Positions 10,640 through 22,624 of a DNA stretch of 64,000 bases are shown piece after piece (position 1 is the stretch's first letter; each line of letters begins with the position of its first letter). The DNA is from Poecilobothrus nobilitatus (taxonomy: Eukaryota; Arthropoda; Insecta; Diptera; Dolichopodidae): assembly GCA_947095535.1 (NCBI GenBank), contig OX352772.1, forward strand, positions 226,011,035 to 226,075,034, read 5' to 3'. Below the pieces are notes generated by a model. That model did no database searches and was not told the DNA's origin. It was given only the letters and a program-made list of their open reading frames with translations. Position numbers and translations under genes: made by a program.

Positions 10640-11770
10640 TATAACCAACTCCTTTGTACCTAAAATACGTAAGAAAGATAAACCACAGAACCGTGGCTTA
10701 ATAGAGAACTTAGGACTTTGCGTAATCATTATTTGCGTAAACCTTATAAAAAAATGAAACTTACAAAGGAGCCTGACACTAATTTACTGAACATGCACAT
10801 GGATCTCGCTTTGAATTTAAACATAAATCAAATTTGGCATACGACAATTATGTCTCTGAGATTGGTATTAAATTAATTACGGATCCAAAAAAGTTTTTTG
10901 ACTTTGTTAATACAAAACGAAAGACTTGTGGGTATCCAAACTCTATGTCTAAAGACGATGCTTTCTCTTCTAGCCCTAATGTAATCTGTAATTTTTTTGC
11001 ACATTGCTTTCAAAAAGGTTTTCGTCCGTTTGACGCATCCACCAATATCCGGATTTTTTAACTCCGTTAATAATACTAATTCAATTATAAAAGATTTGTA
11101 TATTTCGGAAAATGAAATATATGAAGCAATTAACAACCTCGATCTTAAAAAAAGCGTGGGCCCTGATTTAATTCCTCCTTCTTTTTTATACAACTGCATC
11201 AGTTTTTGACGCATCCACTTCAAATTATATTTAATATATCACTTTCGTTAGGTACTTTCCCGTCTGCTTGGAAATCCTTTTTTTATACTCCTATTCATAA
11301 AAACGGAGACAAAGCTTCTGTCGAAAACTATCGAGGTACAGCCATCCTTGCGACTATTCCAAAATTGTTGGAGAAAATTATGGTGAGTAAAATAATACCT
11401 ACTATAAATATGAAGTTAAATGAACAACAGCATGGTTTTAGAAAAGGTCTAAAGGGCGGAAAAGTTTAATGACGCAGCAGTAACAAAAGCACTTTATTGC
11501 TCTTTGGTTCGATCTATTTTAGAATTTTAGAATATAGTCACATTGTTTGGAATCCGGCATTTCAAACACACTCGAAAAGAATTGAATCTGTACAAAAACA
11601 GTTTCTTTTATTTGCTCTAAGAAACCATAATAATCCTTCAGAGTATAGCATTCTTCCAACTTACATTGCAAGACTTAATACGTTGAAAATGTTAACTCTT
11701 GCATCACGCAGGGAAATAGTTTCATCCTGCTTTACTTTCGACATTTCAACTTCAAGTGTATATTAACATA
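10640..11770 (+). pseudogene. LINE pol fragment, family alpha (linker and reverse transcriptase)
   Basis: Segments in several frames give the post-endonuclease linker (VPKIRKKDKPQ), FDFVNTKRKTCGYPNS, then reverse transcriptase blocks IYEAINNLDLKKSVGPDLIP, WKSFFYTPIHKNGDK, NYRGTAILATIPKLLEKI and EQQHGFRKG. A jump follows to a C-terminal piece (ILEYSHIVWNP, RIESVQKQFL). The catalytic FADD/YADD block is missing between 11,460 and 11,500. It is a non-LTR retrotransposon copy broken by shifts and an internal deletion; I cannot assign the clade. The same family occurs at 33,480 and 39,000. Confidence 0.75.
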
Positions 11771-12340
11771 TTATATCATAACTAATGACGCTCATACAGT
11801 GTTTTTGTTCTGTAAGCGTTTTGTTTTTTCTTTTAATTGTAGTATATATATTAATGTTTTGTATAGTAAAAAAAAAAATTTTGTATTTTAATTTGAGCTA
11901 AGTTATCAAATTTTTGTTAATTGTTCTTGCTCGTTTTGTTAGCTTCTGTTTAAAATTTTAAAATTCTTAATAATAGCTATAAGATAGTTTTTTCTATTTT
12001 TTTTTGTAAAGACCTTGTTTTGGTTAAAGGAAAAAAAAAATATATATATAAATATATTTATAACAACGCCTTTACACTTACATGCAACGAAAACTTTGAA
12101 AAAAAAATGCTATTTGTGTAGAAATTAAATTGAGTGTTCCAATACGGCTTGTAAGATATTTAGGCGTTGTTTATAAAGTATTTTAAAATTTCTTATGAAT
12201 ATTTTTTTTTTAACTGATGTATACAGATATTCCTCTCGTAACACTTTTAAATTTTAATTTTCGAATATAAAATATAGAATAAAAATATTCGTCTTGCCTA
12301 GAACCTCCTTCTGAACTCAGAACTCCTTCTGAACTTCTGT
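11770..12340. other. AT-rich intergenic stretch
   Basis: Poly-A/T runs and short AT microsatellites (for example near 12,040-12,060). No gene, RNA gene or repeat boundary seen. Confidence 0.5.
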
Positions 12341-14035
12341 GCAGTTCTTAAAGCTCTCAAAAATTAGATACAAAAAAGTCAGCCGGCCTAGATGGTATTA
12401 CTGCCACAGTTCTTATAAATATCTTTTCTACTATTTCGAAACCATTGCGCAATCTCTTCTATTTATCCCTTTCTTCGGGTAGGTATCCTACCCAGTGGAA
12501 GACAGTGCATATTCATCCCATCCCCAAAAACGGGACAAAAGCGATCCCTCAAACTACCGCCTTATTTCTATCACTTCGATCCTTTCAAAAATAATGGAAT
12601 ATTTAATAAATAGAAAGCTTTTGAAATATCTAAATAACAAAGGATTAATTTATGATCGTCAATATGGGTTCCGATACCATCGGTCAACAGGTGATCTCAT
12701 GATATACCTCTGTAAAAGGCTCAACATAACCCTTCACAATTCTGGCGAGTCTGATGTTGTCGCTTTAGATATTTCTAAAGCTTTTGACCGAGTTTGGCAT
12801 GATGCTTTACTTGCTAAATGCGAAGCAATGGGCCTCGGTAGTGTATTTGTAAAATGGATTTAAGATTTTCTTTCAAATCGTTCGATTCGTGTCCTGGTTG
12901 ATGATTACTCTTCAGACTAATTCAAAATTAATGCTGGTGTCCCTCAAGGATTTGTTCTCTCCCCGACACTTTTTCTAATATTTATAAACGATTTAATAAG
13001 TATAACCTCCAATTCAATCCATAGTTTTTCAGACGATAGTACGCTCATTGCTTCGTACGAAGATAACGCCAGTAAATATTCTGCTTCGCTTGAGTTAAAT
13101 CTCGATTTAGCCAAAATTGCGAATTGGGGCAAAATGAACAGAGTAGATTTTAATTCTAAGAAAACTCAGTGCTGTTTAGTCTCTCGAAAAAGAAAAACTT
13201 CGTTCTCAACTTTAACTTTTCAAGGAGAAGGTTTGCAACATAATTATGAGCTCAACATCTTGGGATGGAGCTAATCCAAAAATTATGTTGGTCTAATCAT
13301 ATTTTTGGTATAACTAAAGATACAGCTAAGTGTATGGGTTTCCTGTATCGTTGTAAAGCCTTCTTTTAATCTTCTACTCTCCTTAATATCTATAAAATAT
13401 ATATATGATGTAAGATGGGGTACAATGCACATATTTGGACGGGAATTCTCCAAAACGGCATTGGCATTTCTCGATAAAGTGCAAAATAGACCAATTCGGC
13501 TAACAAATGATCCCACTGTCCCCTCTACGCGCTCTCCACTCGCTCTCCGTCGCCTAACAGGAACACTTACCCTGTTTTATAGATACCTTAGAAGGTTGGA
13601 TTCTTGCTCTAATGAGTTTAAAAGTTTAATGCCTCCTCTCAAAGCATTTCAAAGAGAAACAAGGAGAGCTTCTGCTGCCCATCCCTATGTAGTTCAAATT
13701 CCCAGATGGCATAATACGGCTTATGGAAATTCGTTTGTAGTACGAACATCGCGAGTGTGGAACCATCTGCCACCTTATGTGCTCTCCAGAATTGGTGATG
13801 ATTACATTTGCAACGTCCAAAGATTCAAGGTTTGTTTACTATATGCCTGCCAATTTGAAATCAATTTTCATTCCTTAATTAAACTTCCTCTGACCAGGCA
13901 GTACATGAGTTTGCTCAAAAAAAGGGAGGTGGTGTTTAGTGGGTTAAAGTCCCACACACTCGTAGAAGACTCATACTCGTTTTTACTCCACTATAGTGTC
14001 TTTCGTTGATTCTCATCTACTCTCGCAAAAAAAAA
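12340..14035 (+). pseudogene. LINE pol fragment, family beta (reverse transcriptase to 3' tail)
   Basis: Begins in the reverse transcriptase (KSAGLDGITATVL), continues with NPSNYRLISITSILSKIMEYL, DRQYGFRYHRSTGDLM, VVALDISKAFDRVWHDALLA (catalytic Asp retained), a metal-binding block FSDD instead of FADD (about 13,030), and the C-terminal HPYVVQIPRWHNTAYGNSFV region. It ends in an A-run at 14,028-14,038. It is 5'-truncated, with several frameshifts and stops between 12,860 and 13,420. Nearly the same family as the long copy at 35,105-38,038, which helps place the breaks. Confidence 0.85.
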
Positions 14036-14084
14036 AAAGTATAAATAAAAAATAATTTTTTATTCAATAAATCTAATTTAAGTC

Positions 14085-14850
14085 ATTTGCTGCTTTGAAG
14101 ATTTCCTCTTTATTTTTTAGGGCAATATTTATCTCTAATAATCTTGAACCAAGTTTTTTCTAATAATTTTGCCAGTCATACTTATGATTACTGGAGAGTG
14201 GTGTGAAGATAGGTCGAAACTAGGAATTGCAGAAATCTGCTGGATTGGAATTCCTTTTACAACGCAGAAGTCGATTAAATCCGGAATTTTTTTTCTATCC
14301 GTTAACGGTCTTACAATTGTTTTGTAAGTTTCTGGCTCTTTTGCTTAGATGTTAACTTCTTCTCTATTTACTAGTTTAATTTTGTGGTTATTCTAAGCTA
14401 TTTCTTCTAATAATTCTGTCAGTGGAGCAATATTTACTCCAGCACCAAAAATTGGAGGAAGTTTTGACTTTTTCTCTTCCAATTTAACTTCTATATTATC
14501 TTCCTTTCGTTTTCGTTTTGGTTATTGCTTTCTTGGCTAGATGTTGATGGTTTTAACCAATTTTATAACTTTGGTTGCTTGTTTGCCGGTCGTTTATCTG
14601 AACTCTCCCTTAGTATTTTATTTATGACTTAATTTTTTAACAAGATTTTTTCTTGGAATTGCCTTAGTTGCTTTTGAGTTCCTTGTTTTCATTTTAAAGA
14701 AGTTGTAACTGTTGCAGTTAACTTTTCATATTTTTATTTTCTTCTGAATTTTCTCTGACAGGTTTTCAATTATTTTTTGGCCGATGCTCAGAAATATGAG
14801 TTTTTGTTGTTTTTGTTGGACCAGCTGGTGGTGTTCGAATCATTTTCTAA
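14085..14850 (-). pseudogene. Jockey-like LINE, internally deleted (ORF1 joined to endonuclease end)
   Basis: On the minus strand an ATG at about 14,843 opens an ORF1-like segment (MIRTPPAGPTKTTK), followed by a gag-like RNA-binding segment with LPPIFGAGVNI. This is joined near 14,300 to the end of the Jockey endonuclease (PDLIDFCVVKGIPIQQIS, HHSPVIIS). The N-terminal endonuclease is missing, so a deletion fused ORF1 to ORF2. Several stops are present. Assignment rests on similarity to the Jockey endonuclease pieces elsewhere in the window. Confidence 0.65.
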
Positions 14851-15285
14851 ACAGAAAATTATTTACCATTGTGTAAATTATTTTTATTAATAAAATTTTT
14901 AATTGATACAAAAATTTATAAATTTATTAAACTGAAATAATTCTTATGTATGTTTGATATATTTCCGATAGATGGCTCAAGTGTTTTTAATACACTAACA
15001 GTGGTAACACTTCCTAAAATATTTGAAATTAAATGTCTCCAGTGTCAGTTTGACAATTGTCAAATTCTTTAGCTGACTTGAAGTTGTAATTTTATAAGTA
15101 TATAACACACGCGCGCCAAATAAAAAGAAAAATATAATTTTTATTATTTGCTTTTGTAAGTTAACAAATTAATCGGTATTATTAGCTTTTATAAGTTAAC
15201 AAATTTCGCGATCGCTAGTATAATAAATCTCTTCTCAGTAAAGCCTCGGATAATACTAAAGATGGCCTTTCTATATGCTTGTATT
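14850..15285. other. AT-rich stretch, possible LTR or LINE 5' remnant
   Basis: No gene. A short direct repeat around TTTATAAGTTAACAAATT (15,150-15,210) and a TGTTATATAC word on the minus strand are present, which could be LTR remains next to the gypsy fragment, but no boundaries can be set. Confidence 0.3.
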
Positions 15286-15955
15286 TAAGGTCTTAGTGGT
15301 GGTCTAATTTTTTTAGTTTCATCATTTTTATTATTCATTTTATTTATTTCTTCTTCATTTTTATTTTTCATGTTTCTTGAAATTATGTTTATATTATTTT
15401 TTGGTATTATTTCCTTTAGTTTGGCAGAGTCTAGTTGTATCCTTGAAAGTGCAACAGCATTTATATTCACTTTGCCTTGTTTGAATACTATTTGAAAATC
15501 GTAATCCATCAAATCTACACGTATCCTCATTCAAGGATTTTCCTTGAAATTTTGCAACGTTGTTATTTCTTTTTCTATGATTAATCTATTTTTAACTCTA
15601 TCTGAAAGTTTAGTTGCTAAAATGAATTTTAATAATTTGGTCTCTTCATCATTATCCTAAAGGATCTCTGTCTGTCTGTCTGCATCTAAAATTCTATCAA
15701 GCCAAAAAAATTGGAAAGGAGCTTGATATCACCGCCAAATTCTGGCACAACTTTTCTAGTTAAATCAAAGTTTCCCATGTTGGTACTTTCGTTCTCAAGA
15801 TTCTTTTGGTTTCAAGATGATTTTTATTTTTTTAGCGGTTTCTCTTAATTTAATGCTGAATTCTAGTTGTCTTTAATATTTTGTTGAAAATATTGCTAAA
15901 CTTGTTCAATTTTTCTATTGTTTCTTCTATAAATGCCTGAGAGTATGTTCTAGTA
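15285..15955 (-). pseudogene. gypsy/errantivirus-like remnant: gag fused to RNase H end
   Basis: The minus strand carries a gag-like segment (NFDLTRKVVPEFGGDIKLLS, then LLKFILATKLSDRVKNRLI), separated by two stops from the C-terminal end of a Ty3/gypsy RNase H (DLMDYDFQIVFKQGKVNINA, ALSRI). Protease, reverse transcriptase and most of RNase H are absent, so a large internal deletion joined gag to the RNase H end. No LTRs were identified. It is unrelated in detail to the errantivirus at 54.5-61.5 kb, which has a different gag. Confidence 0.65.
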
Positions 15956-16117
15956 GTGTTTTTCCTTAGCTTTTTGAGTAAGTCACTTAGTTCTTTAATT
16001 TTACTTAAGTCCATTCAAATTGGCAAAATAAAAATTTTATATATATGTGGGAGAGGCAAAATAATCTTAAATTTATTTACAGAAAAAAAATTTTTTTTTT
16101 TAACATTTAAAAAAAAA

Positions 16118-16309
16118 TATTTTTTTTTTTATGCATTTCTCTGCCACATAAATGTGAACAGGAAATTACACAGCCTTTCCTGTTCAGACGTGGCTGTAAA
16201 TGTCGAAAGAGGGAATAACTCTTACGACATGTATGGGATTCGATCCCTCACTCCCTCGGTGTTTACAGCGTATTTTATACGCTCTTACTCGTTAGGCCAC
16301 CGAGGCCCC
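16118..16309 (-). mobile_element. tRNA-derived SINE (full head, A and B boxes)
   Basis: On the minus strand the element starts GGCCTCGGTGGCCTAACG, with an A-box-like TGGCCTAACGAGTAAGAGCG and a B box GGATCGAATCCC (plus-strand 16,235-16,247) that fits GWTCRANNC. It continues through a body ending in GGCAGAGAAATGCAT and an A-rich tail (plus-strand T-runs at 16,083-16,130). The last 80 bp recur at 47,030-47,100 in the other orientation. Together these indicate an RNA polymerase III-type SINE. Confidence 0.75.
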
Positions 16310-17150
16310 AAAAAATATTCTTTAATTCTTAATCGATTCTTTTTTGTGCACGTTTTGCTTTTTTGTTGATGAAGTATTTAATCAGCTCATAGATGAAAAT
16401 GATTATGACTGTTAACACTACTTCTTTCAGTATCTTGTTGGTGTGAAAATTTGCTTAGTGAATCACTGTTGTATCACTACTGAAAATTCCCATATTTAGC
16501 TTCTAATTTTTTTTTATATAGTTCTGCTATTCTTTTTAAAGTTCGCTTTTTGTTCGCTTCAGATTTTATAAATGGTAAACTCCTGTGCAATCTGCTTAAT
16601 GCTTTTCGCTGGTTAAATTTTATTTCTGTATGTGCTCAATTTGTGTTGTGAGCTCTGTGAAACGTCTGGTGGTACCATGTTGACTGTTGTTCATTGCACT
16701 ATATTCCAGATAAGTCCAGGGTTTCCATGTAATAAGTTTTGTCTTTCTGTCATAAATGAGTTTTATATTCCCTAACACTTTATGATCAGAAAGATATGAG
16801 TATACTTAGATGATCATCAAATTTATGATGCAAAAAGTTCCTTCGTATATTTTAACGGCGTGAAGAAAGCGCCTATCACCTGGGAAAGCTAATTTCTTAC
16901 CTTTCCGTATTATAAATGGCATGGCATGCCAATAATAGAATAATAAATGACATAGCTATTTAATCTGCACGTTCCTGCAAAGTGAATTGCTGGTTTGTAC
17001 AGAATAAATAGTATAAAATAATAAACTATTTATAAGTTAAGTATGTAATTATTTGAATGTACCAAAAAATTTTATAACACCTTTAAGATTTTACACAAAA
17101 TATAAAAGAATGAAAAAACTCTCATTTACGAGCGAATGAGTTTCCACATG
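16310..17150. other. no clear gene; possible degraded retroelement sequence
   Basis: The minus strand has short open segments including a hydrophobic run (VVLTVIIIFIYELI, about 16,370-16,430) and basic text near 16,560-16,800, which could be retroelement leader, gag or env remains. No family motif is decisive. Confidence 0.25.
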
Positions 17151-17440
17151 ATATACATGCCACCTTTAACATTTTTATTTTTTTAACTTAAAAATGAGCG
17201 AACATCCGGCCAGATTAGGTATACCATCCAACACATCATGTCGGAGTTGCGATGTACAGAATGAGAAAGAAACCATTATAAACTTCATGTGCAAAATCCC
17301 AGCGCTGACCAGGGTCAGAAGAGTAGCTCTGGGTAGCTATGAATTTAACGATCTTAGCAATCTAGTGGCCAAGCAACCTGCAGAAATTGTAAGGTTCCTG
17401 AATGCCGCGAAATGGATCTAAAATTATCAAAATTGTTTGA
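17150..17440 (+). pseudogene. LINE pol C-terminus (RNase H/zinc-motif end)
   Basis: An ORF from 17,194 to 17,421 encodes SCRSCDVQNEKETIINFMC followed by IPALTRVRRVALGS and RFLNAAKWI. This CxxC...C pattern with a terminal FL...W is typical of the extreme C-terminus of Jockey/R1/I-type LINE polyproteins, after the RNase H domain. Upstream coding sequence is absent, so this is a strongly 5'-truncated copy. About 300 bp of AT-rich 3' sequence follow without features. Confidence 0.6.
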
Positions 17441-17739
17441 TATTTTGTGGGCGTGGCATCTAATATATAACTATGTTTAATTATGTATAGCGAAGTTTTA
17501 AACATTGTCTTAAACGTCATTTGAAATATGTTTTCTGTTGAGAAATTATTGCGGTTGAAAATTGAGAAATTAAAATTTGGTTGTAATAGAAAAAAATAAT
17601 GATCTCTGAATTTTGGCAAGATTTTTTTGAGGTGTGTAAAATTCTAGCAGTACTTTGCAAAGTATAATCCGAAATTTATAAAAAGAAAAATCAAAAAAAT
17701 AAAGCCTAGGATGTACTTTTATGAAAATATAAAGAAATC

Positions 17740-18600
17740 AATGCTAATGCTAATATTGACACCGTAAAAAAGAAATTACAAACGTAAGAACATGCTGCAG
17801 AAGAGAGCTGAAGAAGGTTAAAAAAAGTGAAAGATCGGACCTGGTGCAGAAGAATATATTAACAGTCTATGGTATTTTGATCTTCTTGAATTTTTAAAGG
17901 ATCAAGAAAAGCAACTTTACGGATGATTAACAATGCAATCAGATGACGACGATATTGAAACTGGAATTGTAAGAAATTTCTGAATTTAAATTGTAAGTTA
18001 AAAGAATAATAATATTTTTTAATATTATGTTCAGGAACTCACAGAATACTGTCTTCTACTGAGGAACTCACAGAATACTGTCTACACAAAAAGAGGAAAA
18101 CTGTACGTGAATGTGTGGTGGAAAAAAATATATACTGAAAAAACCATGAGTTACATTGGAGTTACAAAAATGAGACCTCCATTTATGCTGAAGGTTGGGC
18201 ACAAACTTACAGACAGTTGAATTCTGTTCAAAAACTCTATACAAAAAAATCAGTTGACGATATATTAATATTGGGGAGGTTGAAAGAACTTTCATTAATA
18301 CTGTTGCATTAATACTGCAATGCCATCAGTTCACTTAGTATATTTACCTGTGCAAACTGAAAGGAGTAGTTATCATTTACAGCCATTAGGAGTGCCGATT
18401 TTTTATTTCACGAAATTGTTTACATCTTCGTCCATGTCAACCCCATTAAGATCTTCATCCGAAGACAAGAATCAAATATTCCAACCAATAAATTCAAGAA
18501 ATAGCCAAAATGTGGATATTTATGAAAATGTTACACAGGTAAGCGCAACATATGATTTTTTTCATGAATTACTGGAAGATGTTCAATTTAACTAAAAATA
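17740..18600 (+). pseudogene. PIF/Harbinger accessory protein with MADF domain
   Basis: Across shifted frames the segment 17,770-17,920 reads RRELKKVKKSER then YINSLWYFDLLEFLKDQEK, the pattern of a MADF (Myb/SANT-like) DNA-binding domain. A later ORF (18,320-18,598) is serine-rich and ends TYDFFHELLEDVQFN, plausible for the C-terminal tail. PIF/Harbinger elements encode such a protein alongside the transposase, which here lies convergently at 18,850-19,570. The two together support one degenerate element. Confidence 0.6.
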
Positions 18601-18849
18601 ATATATGTTACACTTAAGAATAGCTACTGTAAATATTCTTTTTCTTTGTTTTTTATATTTTTAATTTGTAACATTTCTGTGTGCATTTACATAATATGCC
18701 AATTAAAAGTAATCAAAACTATAAAAAACAGTAAAACTAAGTAATGAATGTAAAAAAATAATGAATATAAAAGTAATATAAAAATATGGGTAAAATAATG
18801 AATATAAAAATAAAAAGATGTAATAAATAAAAACTTACATTATTTGATA

Positions 18850-19570
18850 TAAATGATTGAATTTAAAAAACAGTGTAGTTATATGAAATATTTATACATG
18901 CGAAAATTGCCAAGGTACAGCCGCATTACAACACTGAGTCCGAATTTATTTTGCAATGCAATGTCTGAAGAATTTCTCGCTTGTGTTGGCTCCAAATCTA
19001 AAAACTGTCCCTTTTCCTATCTACAAGAAGCTTTTTTATTTCACCTGTTTCGATGCTCTCAATATCTACACTTGCACGTAAATAAACTGATGGGTTAGTT
19101 TTTTTTTTAATTGATGTAAATAACAACCATCAAGGATAATTGTTGTAGTTTTTTCAGGATGTAAATCTATTGTTGTTAACAAAACTCGAAATCTATTAGC
19201 TAAAATACTAAACGCATTTTTTATAACTCGTTTTGCTCGAGATAAATGATAATTAAATATTCTCTCTTCAATACTTACCTTACTATGATTGAATGGTTTC
19301 ATAATATTTCTTTGCAAAGGAAATGCATCATATGCAAGAAGAACGAAGGGCATTTCTAAATTTGAATTATGAAGTTTTTGTTTATATTGGGAATTTTCTA
19401 TTTGTTATCATTTAATTTTTCTCTTGTTTGCTGTTGCAAAATATACCATCATCTGATACTCTTCCATTAGAGCCAGCTTCGACCACCAAAACTTCATAAT
19501 TAACATTTACAACAGCAAAATGTACAATGCTAAAGGTTTTGGGAACAGTTGGGAAAATTCCACTTTCTAC
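18850..19570 (-). pseudogene. PIF/Harbinger transposase (DDE_Tnp_4 type)
   Basis: Minus-strand segments include VEAGSNGRVSDDGIF (19,440-19,500), YDAFPLQRNIMKPF, RIFNYHLSRAKRVIKNAFSI and LANRFRVLLTTI. These are hallmarks of Harbinger transposase: the GSxGRxSD block and the N-x-x-L-S-x-A-R motif near the last catalytic residue. An upstream VNVNY stands where the family has an acidic residue, suggesting a lost catalytic site. The N-terminal third is missing and the frame is broken near 19,360-19,420. Confidence 0.75.
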
Positions 19571-19744
19571 TTCAAGCTCTCGAGCATTTTTTATTCATTC
19601 TTCTTCCGTTTTAGGAAGGTAATATTGAAGGAAACATTCCACATTATTAAATATATTATTAAATATACCTATTGGTATACAGTTTTCATTAATAGATTAT
19701 TTATTGCTTTACGTATTATAGCCTTTTAATAATCTAGAATTTAA

Positions 19745-20280
19745 CTTTGCAAAATCTTTGTTTCAATTATAATATATCCCAGTTAGATGTGAAATTGCAC
19801 GGATTACCGTCTGTCTTGTTAAAACTAGTGTGTGTAAGTGGTTGATGATCAGTAAAAATCGAAAATCTTCAATTTTACCTTCCAATAAATAAATAAAGTG
19901 TTTTATTGATAGGTACCGCCACAACTCTCTATCAAAAGTAGAAGATTTAGATTCGGTAATAGATAGTTTTAAAAACAAATAACCATGTGGTTCCTAAACT
20001 GCTATATTCCATTGCTGAAGTACTGCCCCAACGCTGAGATTAGATAGGTCAGTTGCAACTGAAAACTTTGTGTTTTTTAGCGGATATAGCAACTGTGCCA
20101 ATGAAGATTTTGCGTTCATGAGACCACCAAAACTATTTTAACGATTTTTTGTAAGTTTTTTAAACTAATGCCAAATGCGTATAAATGGGTAATAAAACTT
20201 GATCAATGTTTGGTGTGAAAGGGTTTTAAAAGTTTATCATGCCTAATGATTGTTAAGCCTGTGTAACGCTATGTGGTATA
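19745..20280 (-). pseudogene. Ty3/gypsy RNase H fragment
   Basis: The minus strand reads FSVATDLSNLSVGAVLQQW, an in-frame stop, then TESKSSTFDRELWRYLSIKH and FIYLLEGKIEDF. This is the start of a gypsy-type RNase H: T-D-x-S near the first catalytic Asp, and the STFDREL block. It is a short remnant without LTRs. Its clade differs from the errantivirus at 54.5 kb. Confidence 0.65.
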
Positions 20281-20640
20281 GGAAATCCATACTTATTTCT
20301 GCCGCTGGCTGAATCAAGTAGACTTTTTAATTTCTTAACTTTTGTATTTTAATTTTTGTTTTCTTTATTTTCTTTTGAAAGCAAAAAAAAAAAATAAATA
20401 TAAAAAATATAAAAATTAAAATGTTAAATATAAAATTAAAATTATTTGTCGTTTTAACGAATTTTTCTTTAATGCAATTGCTTATATTTAAGGTTTTTTT
20501 TTTTATTAACTTTGACACAATTTTAAATTGCCGTTTTAATTACATTGTTTTAAACTTATAGTAACTTTTTTAAAACTTATAGTAAATTTGTAATAAGTAA
20601 TTCCTAATAATTAATTAAAAACTAAAAAATTAAAGAATGA
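20280..20640. other. AT-rich non-coding
   Basis: T- and A-rich low-complexity DNA with no supported feature. Confidence 0.5.
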
Positions 20641-21440
20641 TGAATTCAATCCAATGCAACTTACAGCGCTAACTGCTCTGTATATGATACAAAAACTGAC
20701 TCCTTGGATTGGACTCCAAAAAAATCCTTGGATTGTAATTCAAACATCAAAAAGGTTTTGGATCTGGTTCTAAACAAGAAACTTACACTGGGAGCATTTT
20801 TAAATATACAAAATATATATGTACGAGTGGCTATTATCAGAAACTCACATGACACGACAATCAGATTTAAAAATGTTAGGTTACACATGCTACAAAGCGT
20901 CTCATCCTAGTGGTTAACCGAGAGGAGGTAGTACTATAATAATCAAAAAATACTTTAAGGCATTATGAAGAGTGCACTATGGAAACTGAGGAAATACAGC
21001 TGATGGTAAACAAAGTGGACTATACTACCCTCCTAGGTACAATATAAAATACCTGATGTTTAAAAATCTCCTAAAACTACTTAACCACAGATTTATTTTG
21101 GGAGGTGACTATAATGCCAAACATATAGATTGGGGTTCCAGATTGACTTCAACTAGAAAAAGAGAGCTAAGAAAAGTTAATAAAGAGTTGGGTTGCCAAT
21201 ATCATTTTCCCGGCAAGCCGACCTATTGGCCAATTGACACAAATAAAATCCCTGATTTACTAGATTTTCATATTACATAGAAGAAGGTATCGCCAAACTT
21301 CATTAGCCTAGAAGATAATCAAGATTTGAACTCTGGTAATTCTGTAGTCATTTTAAGTTTAAATGAATCAATACAAAAAATACAAAACAAGTCCACTCAC
21401 TAACATTGAAGCTGACTGGGCAAAGAAGAAATAGAAAAAA
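20640..21440 (+). pseudogene. Jockey-like LINE endonuclease fragment
   Basis: Plus-strand segments: RGGSTIIIKKYFKALMK (about 20,930), then HRFILGGDYNAKHIDWGSRL and GKPTYWPIDTNKIPDLLDFH (21,056-21,280). GGDYNAKH is the catalytic block of the Jockey apurinic-like endonuclease that nicks the target. Stops and shifts lie between the pieces and nothing of the reverse transcriptase follows in this orientation. The adjacent Jockey sequence at 21,480-22,620 is on the other strand. Confidence 0.7.
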
Positions 21441-21479
21441 ATATAAATCTTAAGGTCAAATTGAGAAATATAGATGCAT

Positions 21480-22620
21480 TTTTATTTATTTTTACCACCA
21501 ATTATATTACAACTAACTAAATTAATACACATTAGATATCCAGTAATATTTAGAACTATTTAGTTTAATGGCTTGTAAGGAACGATTCCAAGCAATTCAT
21601 TCCTTTCTGCAATTTTCATATTTTATATTTTAGAAATTTATGGTTCCATATGTCCAGATAGGCTTAATTATCATTTAGTATTTTTTTTTCTAGAATCATC
21701 TGCGAGTTTCGCCCTATAAGCCAGTACATTGTGTTGTACTTAATTCTCAGTTGCTTGTTATTGTTGGTTATATGGTTTCGCCACATTAAACGGATGTAGG
21801 ATGAATCCAGATGTAGATCCAAATACTTCACGGATTCTTGTTTCTGTAAAATGTATTATTAAAGTGAACAGGCGGACATGTTTCCTTTCTTGTCGTAAAA
21901 GTTACATGCACGGATTTTATCTCGTATGCTTTTATCCTCTATTTCTTTAATCACTTTTCTATTTTGTTTAAGCCGACTTGTAATTGTTCTGAAGCGTATT
22001 CCGGGTTTATACTAGATGCCATTATAGCAGATCGTTTACAAAAGTGGCAACTATTGTACCATTTTCCATTCACAAATCCGCACCTAGCACACGTCCTTGG
22101 GAAACTCCTGAATTTATGTCCATAAGTTGGGTGAATTCTATACCTTGCTTGACTTTATATTTTCTATTGTCGATATACGATTTTAGGATCAGAAAAAAGT
22201 GATAAGGAAGTAAATTTGTCAGTTTAAATAGAAGACTGTTATGCCATTCTTATCGAAGGCTTGGCTAATGTCCAGGAAACCTGCCGAACAGTTTTTTTCT
22301 TCGAGATCACTCCGTATTTTGCTTACTATACGATGGATTTGCCCAATCGTAGCGTGGTTTTTCATGAGCAATTTCTCAAATAATTTTACCATAACTGGGA
22401 GTAGACTGATTGGGCATTCAGATTCTGGCTTACCTGTATCATTTCCAGTTTTCGGAAGCATTATTATTTGAGCTATCTTCCATTGCTTTGGAAAGTAACA
22501 TGACCTGAACACTACGTTAAAAATGTACATCATATTTTTAACACCTATTTCAGGCAGTTCTTTGATCATTTTTCCTGTTATAAAATTGTATCCAGGTGAA
22601 TTCTTTACATTTATCTCTTT
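21480..22620 (-). pseudogene. Jockey-like LINE reverse transcriptase and C-terminal part
   Basis: On the minus strand NSPGYNFITGKMIKELPEIG begins the reverse transcriptase (22,600), followed by FPKQWKIAQIIMLPKTGND, PISLLPVMVKLFEKLL, CSAGFLDISQAFDKN and then, after a deletion covering the FADD region, ESVKYLDLHLDSSYIRLMWR and MYWLIGRNSQ in other frames. It matches Jockey ORF2. With the endonuclease at 24,535-25,240 on the same strand it probably formed one element, now split by the CR1-like LINE between them. Confidence 0.75.
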
Positions 22621-22624
22621 TTTT

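Noticed and set aside
15956..16369. 137-codon plus-strand ORF
   Set aside because: It reads through poly-T and the reverse of the SINE; no motif, and the opposite strand explains the sequence.
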